In this document: one piece after another, positions 33,347-42,140 of the stretch
Layout of the letters: each line of letters begins with the position of its first letter
Numbering within the stretch: position 1 is the first letter of the stretch
Origin: Chloroflexota bacterium
GTDB taxonomy: Bacteria > Chloroflexota > Anaerolineae > Aggregatilineales > Phototrophicaceae
Direction: 5' to 3'
NCBI GenBank assembly: GCA_011523705.1
Contig: WTGC01000096.1
Coordinates: forward strand, 1 to 56,025
DNA: 56,025 nucleotides
Position numbers and translations under genes: made by a program
The notes under the pieces: generated by a model
Seen by the model: only the letters and a program-made list of their open reading frames with translations
Database searches by the model: none
Told to the model about the DNA's origin: nothing

Positions 33347-33586
33347 TCATTCTTCGAGCGGGGGCACGGGCAGGTCTGCTTCGGCCGTGTCTTTCCACTT
33401 CTCGCCTTCGTCGACCAGCATCACCGGAATGCCCTCGCGGATCGGATACTTGTAGCCGCTGTCGTCGCAAACGAGCCAGCAATCCCGCACCAGCCGCAGC
33501 CGACCCGGGTCATCGCCCTTGTCCTTGTAATGCACCGCCACCGGACAGCGGAGAATCTCCATGAGTTCATCGGATACGACTCCCAT
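33347..33586 (-). CDS. Trm112/YcaR-family small protein
   Basis: A 79-aa protein of the Trm112 (UPF0434) family, small zinc-binding-fold partners of methyltransferases in eukaryotes and archaea and of unclear role in bacteria. The family pattern is seen: LMEILRCPVAVHYKDKG, a middle WLVCDDSGYKYPIREGIPVMLVDEG. Of the usual four metal-binding Cys, only one (CPVA) remains at the first knuckle and one clear Cys at the second, so metal binding may be lost. GGGAGG 7-8 nt before the ATG at 33586 fixes the start; an in-frame ATG at 33640 adds 18 unrelated residues. Convergent with clpB. Confidence 0.8.
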   Translation of the reverse strand: MGVVSDELMEILRCPVAVHYKDKGDDPGRLRLVRDCWLVCDDSGYKYPIREGIPVMLVDEGEKWKDTAEADLPVPPLEE

Positions 33587-33611
33587 TTTGTTTCCCTCCC
33601 GCCGTCCATGA

Positions 33612-33848
33612 ATGTTTGAAAACCAGTATAGCCTTCGCATCAGCCAGCGTCAATTGGAGCGGTCCGCGCAGGCTTTCTGCATCCGCGTCAAGTTCGACAC
33701 GGATGTTCGCGCCGAACGCGACCTGGACGGCGCTCACCTGAAGATGGTGGCAGCAGCTACGGTCGTCGAAGCAATGGGCGATTCCCATACGCTCCCCACT
33801 CTTTTGGATAGCGCCAAACCGTTTCCTGAACTACTCTCAAGGTTGTGA
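33612..33848 (+). CDS. Small hypothetical protein (78 aa)
   Basis: A 78-aa frame starting 25 bp from the divergent Trm112-like gene. Third-position GC is high (runs such as TTC TGC ATC CGC GTC AAG TTC GAC), which supports coding in this frame over the overlapping minus-strand frame. The centre reads QAFCIRVKFDTDVRAERDL and the rest is helical. Its stop overlaps the possible GTG start of the glycoside hydrolase as GTGA, suggesting coupling. No Shine-Dalgarno is seen and no family is recognised. Confidence 0.45.
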   Translation: MFENQYSLRISQRQLERSAQAFCIRVKFDTDVRAERDLDGAHLKMVAAATVVEAMGDSHTLPTLLDSAKPFPELLSRL

Positions 33849-35506
33849 TATTTAAGAATGAAGATTCCTCGGGCAATTCAAGTCCGTACATGTCGAAAGC
33901 CACGCCGGTTGGCGCCCAACGCAGACTTGGCCGCGCCCATCGCTATACGTACTTGATCATTTTCCTTGCAGCGCTGCTCGCGAGTCATTCAGCTAGCGCG
34001 CAAGTGCCCGCCCTGCCAACCACGGCGCCCGGCGGGCTCATCGACGCCGACGACTACATCCGCGCCGACCGGCTCGGCATCACTTTTGTCGGATTTATCG
34101 ATAACGCGGGGCCGGAGCGCTATCGCAACGCCTTGATTCTGGGCGCCGGCTGGAACCGCTGGCCCCTGTATTGGGATCGCGTCGAGATTGAGCCGGGCGA
34201 ATATGATTGGCTGGCTTATGACAAGCTGGTCGCGACCGATATCCGTCACGGCTTGCGGACGAACGCCATTCTCTTGGGCAGGCCCGCCTTCTGGCAAGCC
34301 GGGACCGGCATCTCCAATTTGTTCCAACCGATCTTCGCCGACGGCACGGACAGCGGGGGACCCGATGTCGCGATCAATTTGGGCAATCCCTGGGCTCAAT
34401 TCGTGCATTACGCGGTGATGCGCTATATGCCCGGCGGCGTCCTGGCGCAGAACAACGATTTCGGCGCTGACGCTGGCATCCGCGCCTGGGAGGTGTGGAA
34501 TGAGCCGGATGTGCCCCAATTCTGGAACGCGGGCAGCGAGACTTATGCACGCCTCCTAAAGGTGGCGGCCATCATCATCAAAACGGTCGATCCGGAGGCG
34601 AAAGTCTTGTTTGGAGGCTTGCTCTACGCCAATGATCAGAGCTTCCTTTCGCGCGTGCTGCGGCTGATTCAAGTCGATCCGCTGCGGGATCGCTTCAATT
34701 GGTTCTTTGATGTAGTCGCCTTGCACAGCTATGATGATCCCTGGCGCAGCGGCTGGCTGACCAAAGTCGTCGAGGACACCTTAAAGGCTTATCGGATCGC
34801 GCGTCCGGTTTGGGTGAATGAAACGGGCGTATCCGTCTGGGACGATTATCCGGGTCCCGTTTGGGCATTTAGCCCGGAACAGCGCAACCGACTGGCGACC
34901 GCTCAGCAGCAAGCGCACTTTCTGGTGATGAGCGCCGCCTTCGCCTGGTCTAAGGGCGTCGAGGTGGTGTTCTATCATCAACTCTACGATGACTGCGGCA
35001 ACTATCCAGCCGGCACCGATTTCTTGCCCCACAGTGGCGAACTCTGCGCCAATGGCGCCTGCTTCGGCGACGCCTTCGGCATTTATCGAAACCAGCGAGG
35101 ATCGCATTGTTTCAGCCATCATCCCCATGCCAACACGCCCCGTCCCGTTGCGCAGGCTTTTACGCTCCTGGCGGAGATATTTGGCCGCCAGCCCTTCACG
35201 CCGGTCAGCCTAAGCGGCATTGATGATGAAGTGACCATCATTGTCTTCCAGCGCGCCAGCGAAGAACGCATCGTCGTCGTCTGGAACAATACGAGAGAAG
35301 CGCGGACCGTTGCGCTCAAGGCGGCCGGCGACTTCGCAGAACTGCGATTCATAAACGGCGTAACCACCATGATGCCCGCTGTTGATGGCATTTATTCAAT
35401 TGCGCTCAAGCCAGCCGCCGATTACAGCTTCCCCGATTTGGAGAGCAATCGAAGCAGCGCCATCGGCGGCGAGCCAATCATACTACTGGAACCGCCCGGA
35501 CAATGA
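33845..35506 (+). CDS. Secreted clan-A-type glycoside hydrolase (GH39-like)
   Basis: A protein of 553 aa (or 538 aa from an ATG at 33890). A hydrophobic export signal follows a long basic n-region (TYLIIFLAALLASHSASA). The TIM-barrel part has AWEVWNEPDVPQFW, the acid/base Glu before Pro, near residue 218, and RPVWVNETGVS, the nucleophile Glu, near 324. This is the retaining clan A layout on strands 4 and 7. The C-terminal 100 residues form a beta domain (EVTIIVFQRASEERIVVVWNN). The substrate is probably a plant, algal or microbial polysaccharide but cannot be specified. GTG at 33845 overlaps the stop of the small upstream frame; 33890 lacks a clear ribosome site. GH5 or a GHL family member is the main alternative. 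Confidence 0.75.
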   Translation: MIFKNEDSSGNSSPYMSKATPVGAQRRLGRAHRYTYLIIFLAALLASHSASAQVPALPTTAPGGLIDADDYIRADRLGITFVGFIDNAGPERYRNALILGAGWNRWPLYWDRVEIEPGEYDWLAYDKLVATDIRHGLRTNAILLGRPAFWQAGTGISNLFQPIFADGTDSGGPDVAINLGNPWAQFVHYAVMRYMPGGVLAQNNDFGADAGIRAWEVWNEPDVPQFWNAGSETYARLLKVAAIIIKTVDPEAKVLFGGLLYANDQSFLSRVLRLIQVDPLRDRFNWFFDVVALHSYDDPWRSGWLTKVVEDTLKAYRIARPVWVNETGVSVWDDYPGPVWAFSPEQRNRLATAQQQAHFLVMSAAFAWSKGVEVVFYHQLYDDCGNYPAGTDFLPHSGELCANGACFGDAFGIYRNQRGSHCFSHHPHANTPRPVAQAFTLLAEIFGRQPFTPVSLSGIDDEVTIIVFQRASEERIVVVWNNTREARTVALKAAGDFAELRFINGVTTMMPAVDGIYSIALKPAADYSFPDLESNRSSAIGGEPIILLEPPGQ

Positions 35507-35579
35507 CGATGCCTGCAATATTGTCATGGCGCGCGCCGTCCAGCTTTGGCGATGTGGCGAGCCCCGGGGTTGTGAGGCA

Positions 35580-36611
35580 ATGAGCGCCAGACGACTGCTC
35601 TTCTTTGTCGCCAGTATCGCCGTCAGCGCGGTTTCGCTGGTTTTGATACTGCGGACCGTGCCCTTCACCGATGTCGTTAACAGCTTGAGTAGAACGGACC
35701 CCGTTTATTTGCTGCTGTCTGTCTTGGCTGTGGTCTTGTCTTTATTGACGCGCGCCGTCCGCTGGTGGATCTTGTTGAACCGGCGCATTTCGATCTTGGA
35801 ATCCTTCCACATGATCAACGTGATGTTCCTCGGCAATCAACTGCCATTTCGCGTTGGCGAGGTAGCGCGCGGCGTCTTGGCCACCAGGCGCGGCCTGCCC
35901 CTGGTCACGTCGGGAACCAGCATCATTGTGGAGCGCCTGATAGATGTGCTGATGCTGGTTATCTTGATCGCCGCCACGGTGAGCCGGATGCCGGCCGCCC
36001 CGGCTGAACTCACCGATCAAGCCTCGCTTTTCGGCCTGCTCGGCTTTGTCGGTTTCCTGACCCTGCTCGTCTTCGCGCACGCGCCCGACCTGGCGCATCG
36101 ACTGCTGGACAAGCTGCTGCGCGCCTTTAAGCCCCTGCAACGGCTTCCGATGAAAACCATGCTCAGTCAGCTGCTTGATGGCTTGCAGCCGCTCAAGGAA
36201 ACTCGTACATTGCTGTGGACCGCTCTATGGACGCTGCTCGCCTGGGCCGCCCCGCTCGCCGCCTTGTATTTCTCGCACCTCGCCTTGGGCATTGAGGTGA
36301 ATTACGCGATCAGCGTGCCACTCGGCATCGCCCTGACCGCGATTAGCATCGCCTTGCCGGTCAGCATTGCCGCCCTCGGTCCCTTTGAGGTCGCGATTCT
36401 AATGACCGGACGATTGGTTGGCATGAGCGATGTGGACGCAATCGCGCTGGGCTTCCTGCTTCACGGCTTAAACGTCATCATTTATGCCGTCTGGGGAACG
36501 CTCGGGCTGCTGGCGCTTGGCGCCTCGCCAGCCATCGCTTTCGGCTCCAATAGCGAGCAGCCAAGGGAAGGCGATTACTCGCGCGCGAGAAACTCATGCA
36601 CCAATGACTGA
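35580..36611 (+). CDS. Flippase-like/LPG synthase TM-domain membrane protein
   Basis: A 343-aa inner-membrane protein with about eight helices, of the UPF0104/lysylphosphatidylglycerol synthase transmembrane family (also called flippase-like domain). Hallmarks: LTRAVRWWILLNRRI, MFLGNQLPFRVGEVARGVLA (a conserved polar lipid-facing motif), IIVERLIDVLMLVIL and the late ALGPFEVAILMTGRLVGMSDVDAIAL. Such proteins may move or modify lipid-linked sugars or lipids; no catalytic C-terminal domain is attached. The start at 35580 is chosen because the first helix begins there and GAGG is adjacent. The 3' end overlaps the convergent Rieske gene by 37 bp. Confidence 0.8.
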   Translation: MSARRLLFFVASIAVSAVSLVLILRTVPFTDVVNSLSRTDPVYLLLSVLAVVLSLLTRAVRWWILLNRRISILESFHMINVMFLGNQLPFRVGEVARGVLATRRGLPLVTSGTSIIVERLIDVLMLVILIAATVSRMPAAPAELTDQASLFGLLGFVGFLTLLVFAHAPDLAHRLLDKLLRAFKPLQRLPMKTMLSQLLDGLQPLKETRTLLWTALWTLLAWAAPLAALYFSHLALGIEVNYAISVPLGIALTAISIALPVSIAALGPFEVAILMTGRLVGMSDVDAIALGFLLHGLNVIIYAVWGTLGLLALGASPAIAFGSNSEQPREGDYSRARNSCTND

Positions 36612-37690
36612 AAGTGATGCACGCCGTTTTCACGCAATACGGAAAACCGGCCCCGATCGTAGGCATTTGACCGCAAGCCTCGCTGAACCCATTCGCATAA
36701 CTCGATATCTTCGCGCTGTATTTCGTCGCTAAAGGCGATGATCTGCTGCATGCTTTCCCAGCCCGCGCCCGTTCCCGGCGCTTCAAAGTACCACTCGAAC
36801 ACCGTCAGCGTCTTGTCGTGCCCAAGGGGGATGATGATGTTGATCGAGGTGTTGTCCAGGTACACATTCAGCATCACATTGGGGAAAACCCAATAGTAGA
36901 GCGCGTCCTCTTCCGCTTTGCCGCTTCGTACATAACGCCGGTCGCGAATATCGCCCGGCGCCGCATCGCGTATGGGCGCGTGCTGTTTCGAATGATAGCG
37001 GCGCGTCTCCACGCGATATTGGTCATAATCCAATTCGCGAAACAGACCCGGATGCGCGATGGGCAGGTGGTAGCCCTCGAGGAAATTGTCGACGTAGACT
37101 TTCCAATTGCACTCGATCAGATAATCGCGGCGCTCGACCAGGCGCATCTGGTCCAAGCGGAAACCGGCCGCGGCAATCTCTTTTTCGATGGCGCCGTAGG
37201 TGGTGGACATTGACTGGGCCGCCGGGTCGAGGTTTACAAATATCCAGGGACCCCAAGCCGCGACAGGTACCGGCTGCAAACAGACTGTATTCGCATCCCA
37301 ATTCTCGACGCCTTCAAACTCGGGCGCGCGCAGCAGCTTCCCGTCGAGGTCATAAGTCCAGCCATGATACTTGCATTGCAAGCTTTGGCGGTTTCCGCGT
37401 CCCTGCGCGACAACAGCCGCGCGATGCGGGCAAACATTATAGAACGCGCGCAATTCGCCGGCGCGATTCCTCACAACGACCAGCGGCTGATCGAGAACTT
37501 CGCAGCTGAAGAAGTCGCCGGCGCGCGCGACGTCTTCTCGCCGGCCGACCGGCTGCCAGGTCTTGTAGAATATCCGCTCCGCTTCCAATGCCAGGAAGTC
37601 AGGTTCGATGTACCAGCGAGCGGGCATTGTTTCTGCCTGAGCCAGGTTATCTAAAGGGTTAAAGTCGCTCAGATCAGGTGTAGTCCGCAT
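36575..37690 (-). CDS. Rieske non-heme iron oxygenase, alpha subunit
   Basis: A 371-aa oxygenase. The Rieske [2Fe-2S] site is complete: Cys87-x-His89 (CPHR) and Cys106-x2-His109 (CKYHGW). The mononuclear iron site is in VDNFLEGYHLPIAHPGL (Asp, Glu, two His). The family includes aromatic-ring hydroxylating dioxygenases and single-component demethylases (choline, carnitine, glycine betaine type); the size and LEAERIFYKTWQPVGR start fit the latter groups equally well. It needs an external reductase, which is not in the window. The substrate is unknown. Monocistronic, with a 274-bp gap upstream shared with the divergent M50B gene. Confidence 0.9.
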   Translation of the reverse strand: MRTTPDLSDFNPLDNLAQAETMPARWYIEPDFLALEAERIFYKTWQPVGRREDVARAGDFFSCEVLDQPLVVVRNRAGELRAFYNVCPHRAAVVAQGRGNRQSLQCKYHGWTYDLDGKLLRAPEFEGVENWDANTVCLQPVPVAAWGPWIFVNLDPAAQSMSTTYGAIEKEIAAAGFRLDQMRLVERRDYLIECNWKVYVDNFLEGYHLPIAHPGLFRELDYDQYRVETRRYHSKQHAPIRDAAPGDIRDRRYVRSGKAEEDALYYWVFPNVMLNVYLDNTSINIIIPLGHDKTLTVFEWYFEAPGTGAGWESMQQIIAFSDEIQREDIELCEWVQRGLRSNAYDRGRFSVLRENGVHHFQSLVHEFLARE

Positions 37691-37828
37691 GCTCTCACCT
37701 CATTCGCCACAGTTTTCAAAGTAGCAGCGCCGACCTGGGCTTCGATTGCAACAGCGACCTGTCATCACCGGCGGCGGCACACAATGAACATCAGAAGCAT
37801 TTGCGCTTCTAGCATCATATTACAAAGA

Positions 37829-37844
37829 TTTTACGAATGTAAAA
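37829..37844. promoter_or_regulatory. Candidate operator palindrome in the Rieske/M50B gap
   Basis: Perfect inverted repeat TTTTAC-GAAT-GTAAAA in the divergent region. TATAAT boxes at 37866-37871 and 37923-37928 lie toward the M50B gene. The AT-rich palindrome stands out from its surroundings and could bind a dimeric regulator; which one is unknown. Confidence 0.4.
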
Positions 37845-37964
37845 CCGATTGATGTCTGAATTCCGTATAATAAGAGATGGGTAGAGATGTGGATACGCGG
37901 TATCTCACACAAGCGGATGCGCTATAATCCAGGTTCGTAGGCATGAGAATTCGAGGTATTGCCG

Positions 37965-39044
37965 GTGCATAGACGAACGCGCATAATCTGGGTACTGCTG
38001 CTGCTGGCGAGCGTCGCTTGGATTGGATTAGGATCCTACCTGACATCCGAGCAATTCGACGGCGGCAATCTCGGCAGCGAATTGTCGAGCGAAATCCAAT
38101 CGCTGGGCAGCGAGATTCAAGTGGATGCTTTGGGGCAATTGCCGCTGCCGGTCTTCTTCCTGGCGACCGGGCTGCCATTCGCCGTCATTTCCATTTTCTT
38201 CCTTTGGCGTGGCATTAAGCAGAACGCCAGCGCCAGTTCGACTGACGCCGAGGCCGGCATTCGGCGGCAAGCGCTATTCGTGTCGCTACTGGCGCTGCTT
38301 TTCGCCCTCTTCCTTTGGAATATCGGCGATAGACCGGGCCAAGCGGCGGCCGCCAATGTAGATTTCCTGACCGCCACCCTGGCGCCCTTGCTATGGCCCG
38401 TCCGCCTCTTCGTCACTTTCGTGCATGAAGCCGGGCATTCGTTGGCGGCGCTGATCACTGGCGGCGAGATCCTGGGCTTTACCATCTCCCCCAATGGCTC
38501 GGGTTTGGCGCGAACGGCCGGCGGATACCCGGCTTTGATCTTGCCGGCTGGCTATCTGGGCGCGGCGCTATTCGGTTCGCTGCTCTTCTTCTTGACGAGC
38601 CGTTATCCCAAGTTGACTCGAGGATTGTCGGTCTTCCTGGGCTTGTCGATTATCATCTTAACCGTGTTCTTTTCCGAGCGCGATGCCAACGGCAATATCA
38701 CCGTGCAGCTGGTTGGCATCGGTTTCGGCGTCGCCATGGTCGCCCTGGGCTGGCTGGCGCCGCGCGTCATCAATGTCTTCCTGCTCAACACGCTGGCGAT
38801 ATTAACCGGCTTGAATGCGGTGATGGACCTGTCCTATCTCGTACGTAATCCCGGCGCCGGCATCGGCGATATTATGAATGACGCCGCCGCCTTCGCTGCC
38901 GAGTACACGCCTCTGCTGCCGGGTTCTGTCGTCGCCTTCATCTGGTCCGCTGTTGCCGTGCTGATGTTGGGCGCGGCCGTGTATTTTGGCTTATTCAAGC
39001 CGGTAGGCGGCGAGATTAGCGGGGCGGTCAAGGGCAAGAATTGA
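37965..39044 (+). CDS. M50B-like membrane metallopeptidase
   Basis: A 359-aa membrane protein of the M50B-like group. It begins with an N-terminal helix (IIWVLLLLASVAWIGLGSYL), has a second helix pair and then VTFVHEAGHSLAALITGGE, an HExxH zinc site followed by the L-I-T-G-G loop of this family. The conserved downstream motif GYPALILPAGYLGAALFGSLLFFL also fits. It would be an intramembrane or membrane-proximal zinc protease; the substrate is unknown, and family members have not been well characterised. GTG at 37965 is favoured over TTG at 37959 because GAGG lies 8 nt before it. The next gene is a paralogue that has lost the zinc site. Confidence 0.78.
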   Translation: MHRRTRIIWVLLLLASVAWIGLGSYLTSEQFDGGNLGSELSSEIQSLGSEIQVDALGQLPLPVFFLATGLPFAVISIFFLWRGIKQNASASSTDAEAGIRRQALFVSLLALLFALFLWNIGDRPGQAAAANVDFLTATLAPLLWPVRLFVTFVHEAGHSLAALITGGEILGFTISPNGSGLARTAGGYPALILPAGYLGAALFGSLLFFLTSRYPKLTRGLSVFLGLSIIILTVFFSERDANGNITVQLVGIGFGVAMVALGWLAPRVINVFLLNTLAILTGLNAVMDLSYLVRNPGAGIGDIMNDAAAFAAEYTPLLPGSVVAFIWSAVAVLMLGAAVYFGLFKPVGGEISGAVKGKN

Positions 39045-39134
39045 TTGACCGAGGACTGGCCGATCGAATTGAGCAATGCATACATTCCATTCCGAAGAGG
39101 AGAGAACAAAAGTCAGAGATCAAGGAGAGTGATC

Positions 39135-39944
39135 ATGTTAAGAGAGTTCGTAGAGCGGAAGGTACGCCGGCAGATCGTGCGCAGAAACTTTATCATTTCG
39201 GCGCTGGCATTTGTTGGCATTTTTGCCCTTTGGTATATCGACTCGCTTTCTGGACTGGCGCACCCCTTCCGCATGTTGGTCAACAATATTCACGGCGGGC
39301 TGACCGCTTTCGCCATGCAGATAACGGGCGGCGCGGTTGAAAGTTTCACGCTGTCGCAAGTCGGCACCTACAGAATCGAATTTCGCGACGGCGCCGATGC
39401 CCTGACCATGTCGGCCGGTTACCTCGGCTCAGCTGCACTGGGCGCTCTGATGTTTTTCCTGGTCAACCGGGCGCCGCATCTGGTGCGCTTGATCGCCGGC
39501 GTCACCGGCGCCTTCACGATCGGCTTTCTGGCGCTCTTCATCCGCCCAGCGGAAACCGGCGACCTGATCTCTATGATCATCTGCCTGGGCTTGGGCGCGC
39601 TGCTGATCGTGCTGGGCTGGACGGGCCGCGGCGACATCAATCAACTGCGGTCGCGCAAGTCGGTAACGCAGATTGTGTTGACCGTCATCTCGCTCATGAC
39701 CGGCTTGCATATCCTGCTCGACTTGCCGCTGGTGCTTTCGACTCCGGCGGTTGTCGTCGCCAATGGCGTCGAGACGATTACCAATCCGGTCGCCTACTTT
39801 GCGGAATTCGTGACGCCGGGCTTTTCGGTGCAGGTCATCGCCATCAGTTGGGTGGCGATCGCCATCGCGCTGATGGGCGTCGCCTTCCATTTCGGCATCA
39901 CCAGACGCATGAAACAGATCCCCAAGAACGACGACATCGTCTGA
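39135..39944 (+). CDS. M50B-like paralogue lacking the zinc site
   Basis: A 269-aa membrane protein similar in layout to the gene before it. The aligned segment reads NNIHGGLTAFAMQITGGAVESFTLS where the active copy has VHEAGHSLAALITGGEILGFTIS. The first His is kept, but the catalytic Glu and the second His are replaced (Gly and Thr). The later block TMSAGYLGSAALGALMFFLVNRAPHLVR matches the paralogue. It is therefore a probable pseudo-protease, perhaps a partner or regulator of the active enzyme. AAGGAG 7 nt before the ATG at 39135 fixes the start. It follows the active gene by 90 bp on the same strand, likely one operon. A hairpin follows it. Confidence 0.75.
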   Translation: MLREFVERKVRRQIVRRNFIISALAFVGIFALWYIDSLSGLAHPFRMLVNNIHGGLTAFAMQITGGAVESFTLSQVGTYRIEFRDGADALTMSAGYLGSAALGALMFFLVNRAPHLVRLIAGVTGAFTIGFLALFIRPAETGDLISMIICLGLGALLIVLGWTGRGDINQLRSRKSVTQIVLTVISLMTGLHILLDLPLVLSTPAVVVANGVETITNPVAYFAEFVTPGFSVQVIAISWVAIAIALMGVAFHFGITRRMKQIPKNDDIV

Positions 39945-39977
39945 CACAGCGCCTTTTCCTAGCGCGAATTACCAACC

Positions 39978-40010
39978 AAGGACGTACCAATATGGCGCGT
40001 CCTTTTGCTT
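39978..40010 (+). terminator. Hairpin terminator after the M50B pair
   Basis: Stem AAGGACG (39978-39984) and CGTCCTT (39998-40004), 7 bp, with a 13-nt loop, followed by TTGCTT. It lies 34 bp after the stop and ends the two-gene unit before the metal-ATPase promoter. Confidence 0.5.
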
Positions 40011-40102
40011 GCGCATCCTCCCGCTGTTGTCTCCACGAACATTAACCCGCTACCGATCCCGTGCGAAAGTTCCATTGGGATAACTTCAAGCCTGATATTC
40101 GG

Positions 40103-40131
40103 TTGACATAGTTCTTAACCTATGTTAAATT
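40103..40131 (+). promoter_or_regulatory. Promoter with palindromic operator for the metal ATPase
   Basis: TTGACA (40103-40108) and TAAATT (40126-40131) with the ideal 17-nt spacing. An inverted repeat, ACATAG (40106-40111) and CTATGT (40120-40125) with 8 nt between, fills the spacer and extends as TTnACATAG/CTATGTnAA. A dimeric metal-responsive repressor bound here would block RNA polymerase. The regulator gene is not adjacent. Confidence 0.6.
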
Positions 40132-40175
40132 TAGGGTCATACCAAGGTATTTTCACTGTTTACTTGGAGAGAATT

Positions 40176-42140
40176 TTGGCCTCGCAGATCACTCGGTCAC
40201 CGAGCCAGAGCTTCGCCGCGGAAGTTCCATTCCAATGGCGCAGCGAGAAGTGGCTGGCGCCTCGCCTGGTGGCGCTTACGCTATTTGCGCTCACCAGCTC
40301 CCTGCTCGCGGAGCAGCTCGGTCTGCCCTACGCGGTGACGCTGTCGCTGAATGTCCTGGCTTATGTCGCTGGCGGATTCTACGGTGCCAAGTCGGCTGTG
40401 GAGAGCCTGCGCGTCGGCAAGATTGATGTCGATCTGCTGATGGTCTTGGCGGCGTTGGGCGCTGCAATTATTGACCAGTGGCATGAAGGCGCGGTTTTGC
40501 TATTCCTGTTCTCGCTCAGCAATACCCTGCAGGAATACGCGATTGGGCGCAGCCGCCGCGCAATCAGCGGGCTCTTCGCGCATTATCCCGAAGTCGCCAA
40601 AATCAAGCGCGGCGACCATGTCAGGCAAGTCAAAATCAACGAGATACGCATTGGCGACACCGTTCTCATTGAGCCTGGCGAGCGCATCCCGGTGGATGGC
40701 GACGTCTTGGCCGGCGACTCCGCCGTTGATGAAAGCCCGATTACCGGCGAGTCCATACCGGTCGACAAATCGGCCGGCGACGGCGTCTTCGCTGGCACGC
40801 TGAACAAGCATGGCATCCTTGACGTCCGCGCGGCGCGCGCAGCTGAAAACACAACCCTGTCGCGCATCATCAAATTGGTGGAGCAAGCGCAAGACAGCCA
40901 AGCGCCCACCCAACGCTTCCTCGAACGCTTCGAGCAAACCTACGCCAAGCTCATCATTTTCGGCGTGCTGCTCATCATCATCATTCCGCCGGCCCTGGGT
41001 CTCAGCGATTTTCAGCAGAATTTCTACCGCGCGATGGTGCTGATGACGGTGGCCTCCCCCTGCGCCCTGATCATTAGCGTCCCGTCCGCCTTCATTTCAG
41101 CGATCGCGTCCGCGGCGCGCGGCGGCGTTTTGTTCAAAGGCAGCGGCGGGCTGGAGCAGCTCGCCGGCATCCAGGCGGTCGCTTTCGACAAGACGGGGAC
41201 GCTCACCTATGGCGAGCCGCGGGTCACCGATGTGAACGCCGCTGCGCCGTTTTCAGAGACCGAGGTGATCGCTACTGCCGCCTCAGCCGAAGCAAGATCG
41301 GAGCATCCGCTGGCCCAAGCAGTCGTCGACTACGCGCGCGCCAACTCGGTGCGATTCGAGCAGCCGGACGAATTCGAGGCTCTTCCCGGGCGGGGAGTTC
41401 GCGCCATGCTCGCTGGCAGCGAAGTCCGCGTTGGGCGCGCTTCTCGGATGCACGTTGGTTCCACCATGCCGGGGGACCTGAAATCGAAGCAGACCCAGCT
41501 TGAAGAGAGTGGAAAGACCGTTGTGGCTGTGCTGCGCGAAGAGCGGTGGCTCGGCCTGATCGCCTTTGCCGATGAGAGCCGTGCCGAAGCGGGCCTGCTC
41601 GTAGATCAACTGAAGCGCCGCCGCATCGCCGTCGCCATGCTGACCGGCGACAATAAGCGCGCCGCCCGATCAATCGCCGCGCAAACGGGCGTCGATCGGG
41701 TCTATGCCGAGTTGCTGCCGGAGGAAAAAGCGAAAATCATTGCGCAGCTGCAGCGTGAATACGGATCCGTCGCCATGGTCGGCGATGGCATCAACGACGC
41801 GCCGGCGCTGGCAGTCGCCGATATCGGCATCGCCATGGGCGGCGTCGGCGCCGATGTCGCGCTAGAATCAGCCGATGTGGTGTTGATGGGCGATAAATTG
41901 GAGCGCCTGGTCGATGCCCTGCGCTTGAGCCAGCGCGCTCGGCGGGTGGTCTGGCAGAATATCGCTTTTTCCATCGCCGTGATCGCCCTGTTGATCATCG
42001 GCGTCTTCCTGGTGGATTTGCCATTGCCCGTCGGTGTCTTGGGGCATGAAGGCAGCACCGTCATCGTCGTGCTCAATGGGCTTATCAGCTTGCTGGTATT
42101 GCCCGAGCTGAGCCGCGCGCGCTCGGCGATACGAAGCTAA
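40176..42140 (+). CDS. P1B-4-type heavy-metal exporting ATPase
   Basis: About 654 aa. An inner-membrane P-type ATPase that expels divalent metal. Family motifs: SPCAL (not CPC) near residue 294, phosphorylation site DKTGTLT near 337, PITGESIPV, SEHPLA and VGDGINDAPAL. HEGST in the last helix (about 622) together with SPC marks the P1B-4 group (CtpD/CoaT/PfeT-like), which exports cobalt, iron or related metals. There is no N-terminal HMA domain, as usual for this group. Start is probably TTG at 40176, preceded by GGAG; the ATG at 40122 lies inside the likely promoter. The 3' end overlaps the convergent acyl-CoA synthetase gene by 4 bp. Confidence 0.9.
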   Translation: MASQITRSPSQSFAAEVPFQWRSEKWLAPRLVALTLFALTSSLLAEQLGLPYAVTLSLNVLAYVAGGFYGAKSAVESLRVGKIDVDLLMVLAALGAAIIDQWHEGAVLLFLFSLSNTLQEYAIGRSRRAISGLFAHYPEVAKIKRGDHVRQVKINEIRIGDTVLIEPGERIPVDGDVLAGDSAVDESPITGESIPVDKSAGDGVFAGTLNKHGILDVRAARAAENTTLSRIIKLVEQAQDSQAPTQRFLERFEQTYAKLIIFGVLLIIIIPPALGLSDFQQNFYRAMVLMTVASPCALIISVPSAFISAIASAARGGVLFKGSGGLEQLAGIQAVAFDKTGTLTYGEPRVTDVNAAAPFSETEVIATAASAEARSEHPLAQAVVDYARANSVRFEQPDEFEALPGRGVRAMLAGSEVRVGRASRMHVGSTMPGDLKSKQTQLEESGKTVVAVLREERWLGLIAFADESRAEAGLLVDQLKRRRIAVAMLTGDNKRAARSIAAQTGVDRVYAELLPEEKAKIIAQLQREYGSVAMVGDGINDAPALAVADIGIAMGGVGADVALESADVVLMGDKLERLVDALRLSQRARRVVWQNIAFSIAVIALLIIGVFLVDLPLPVGVLGHEGSTVIVVLNGLISLLVLPELSRARSAIRS

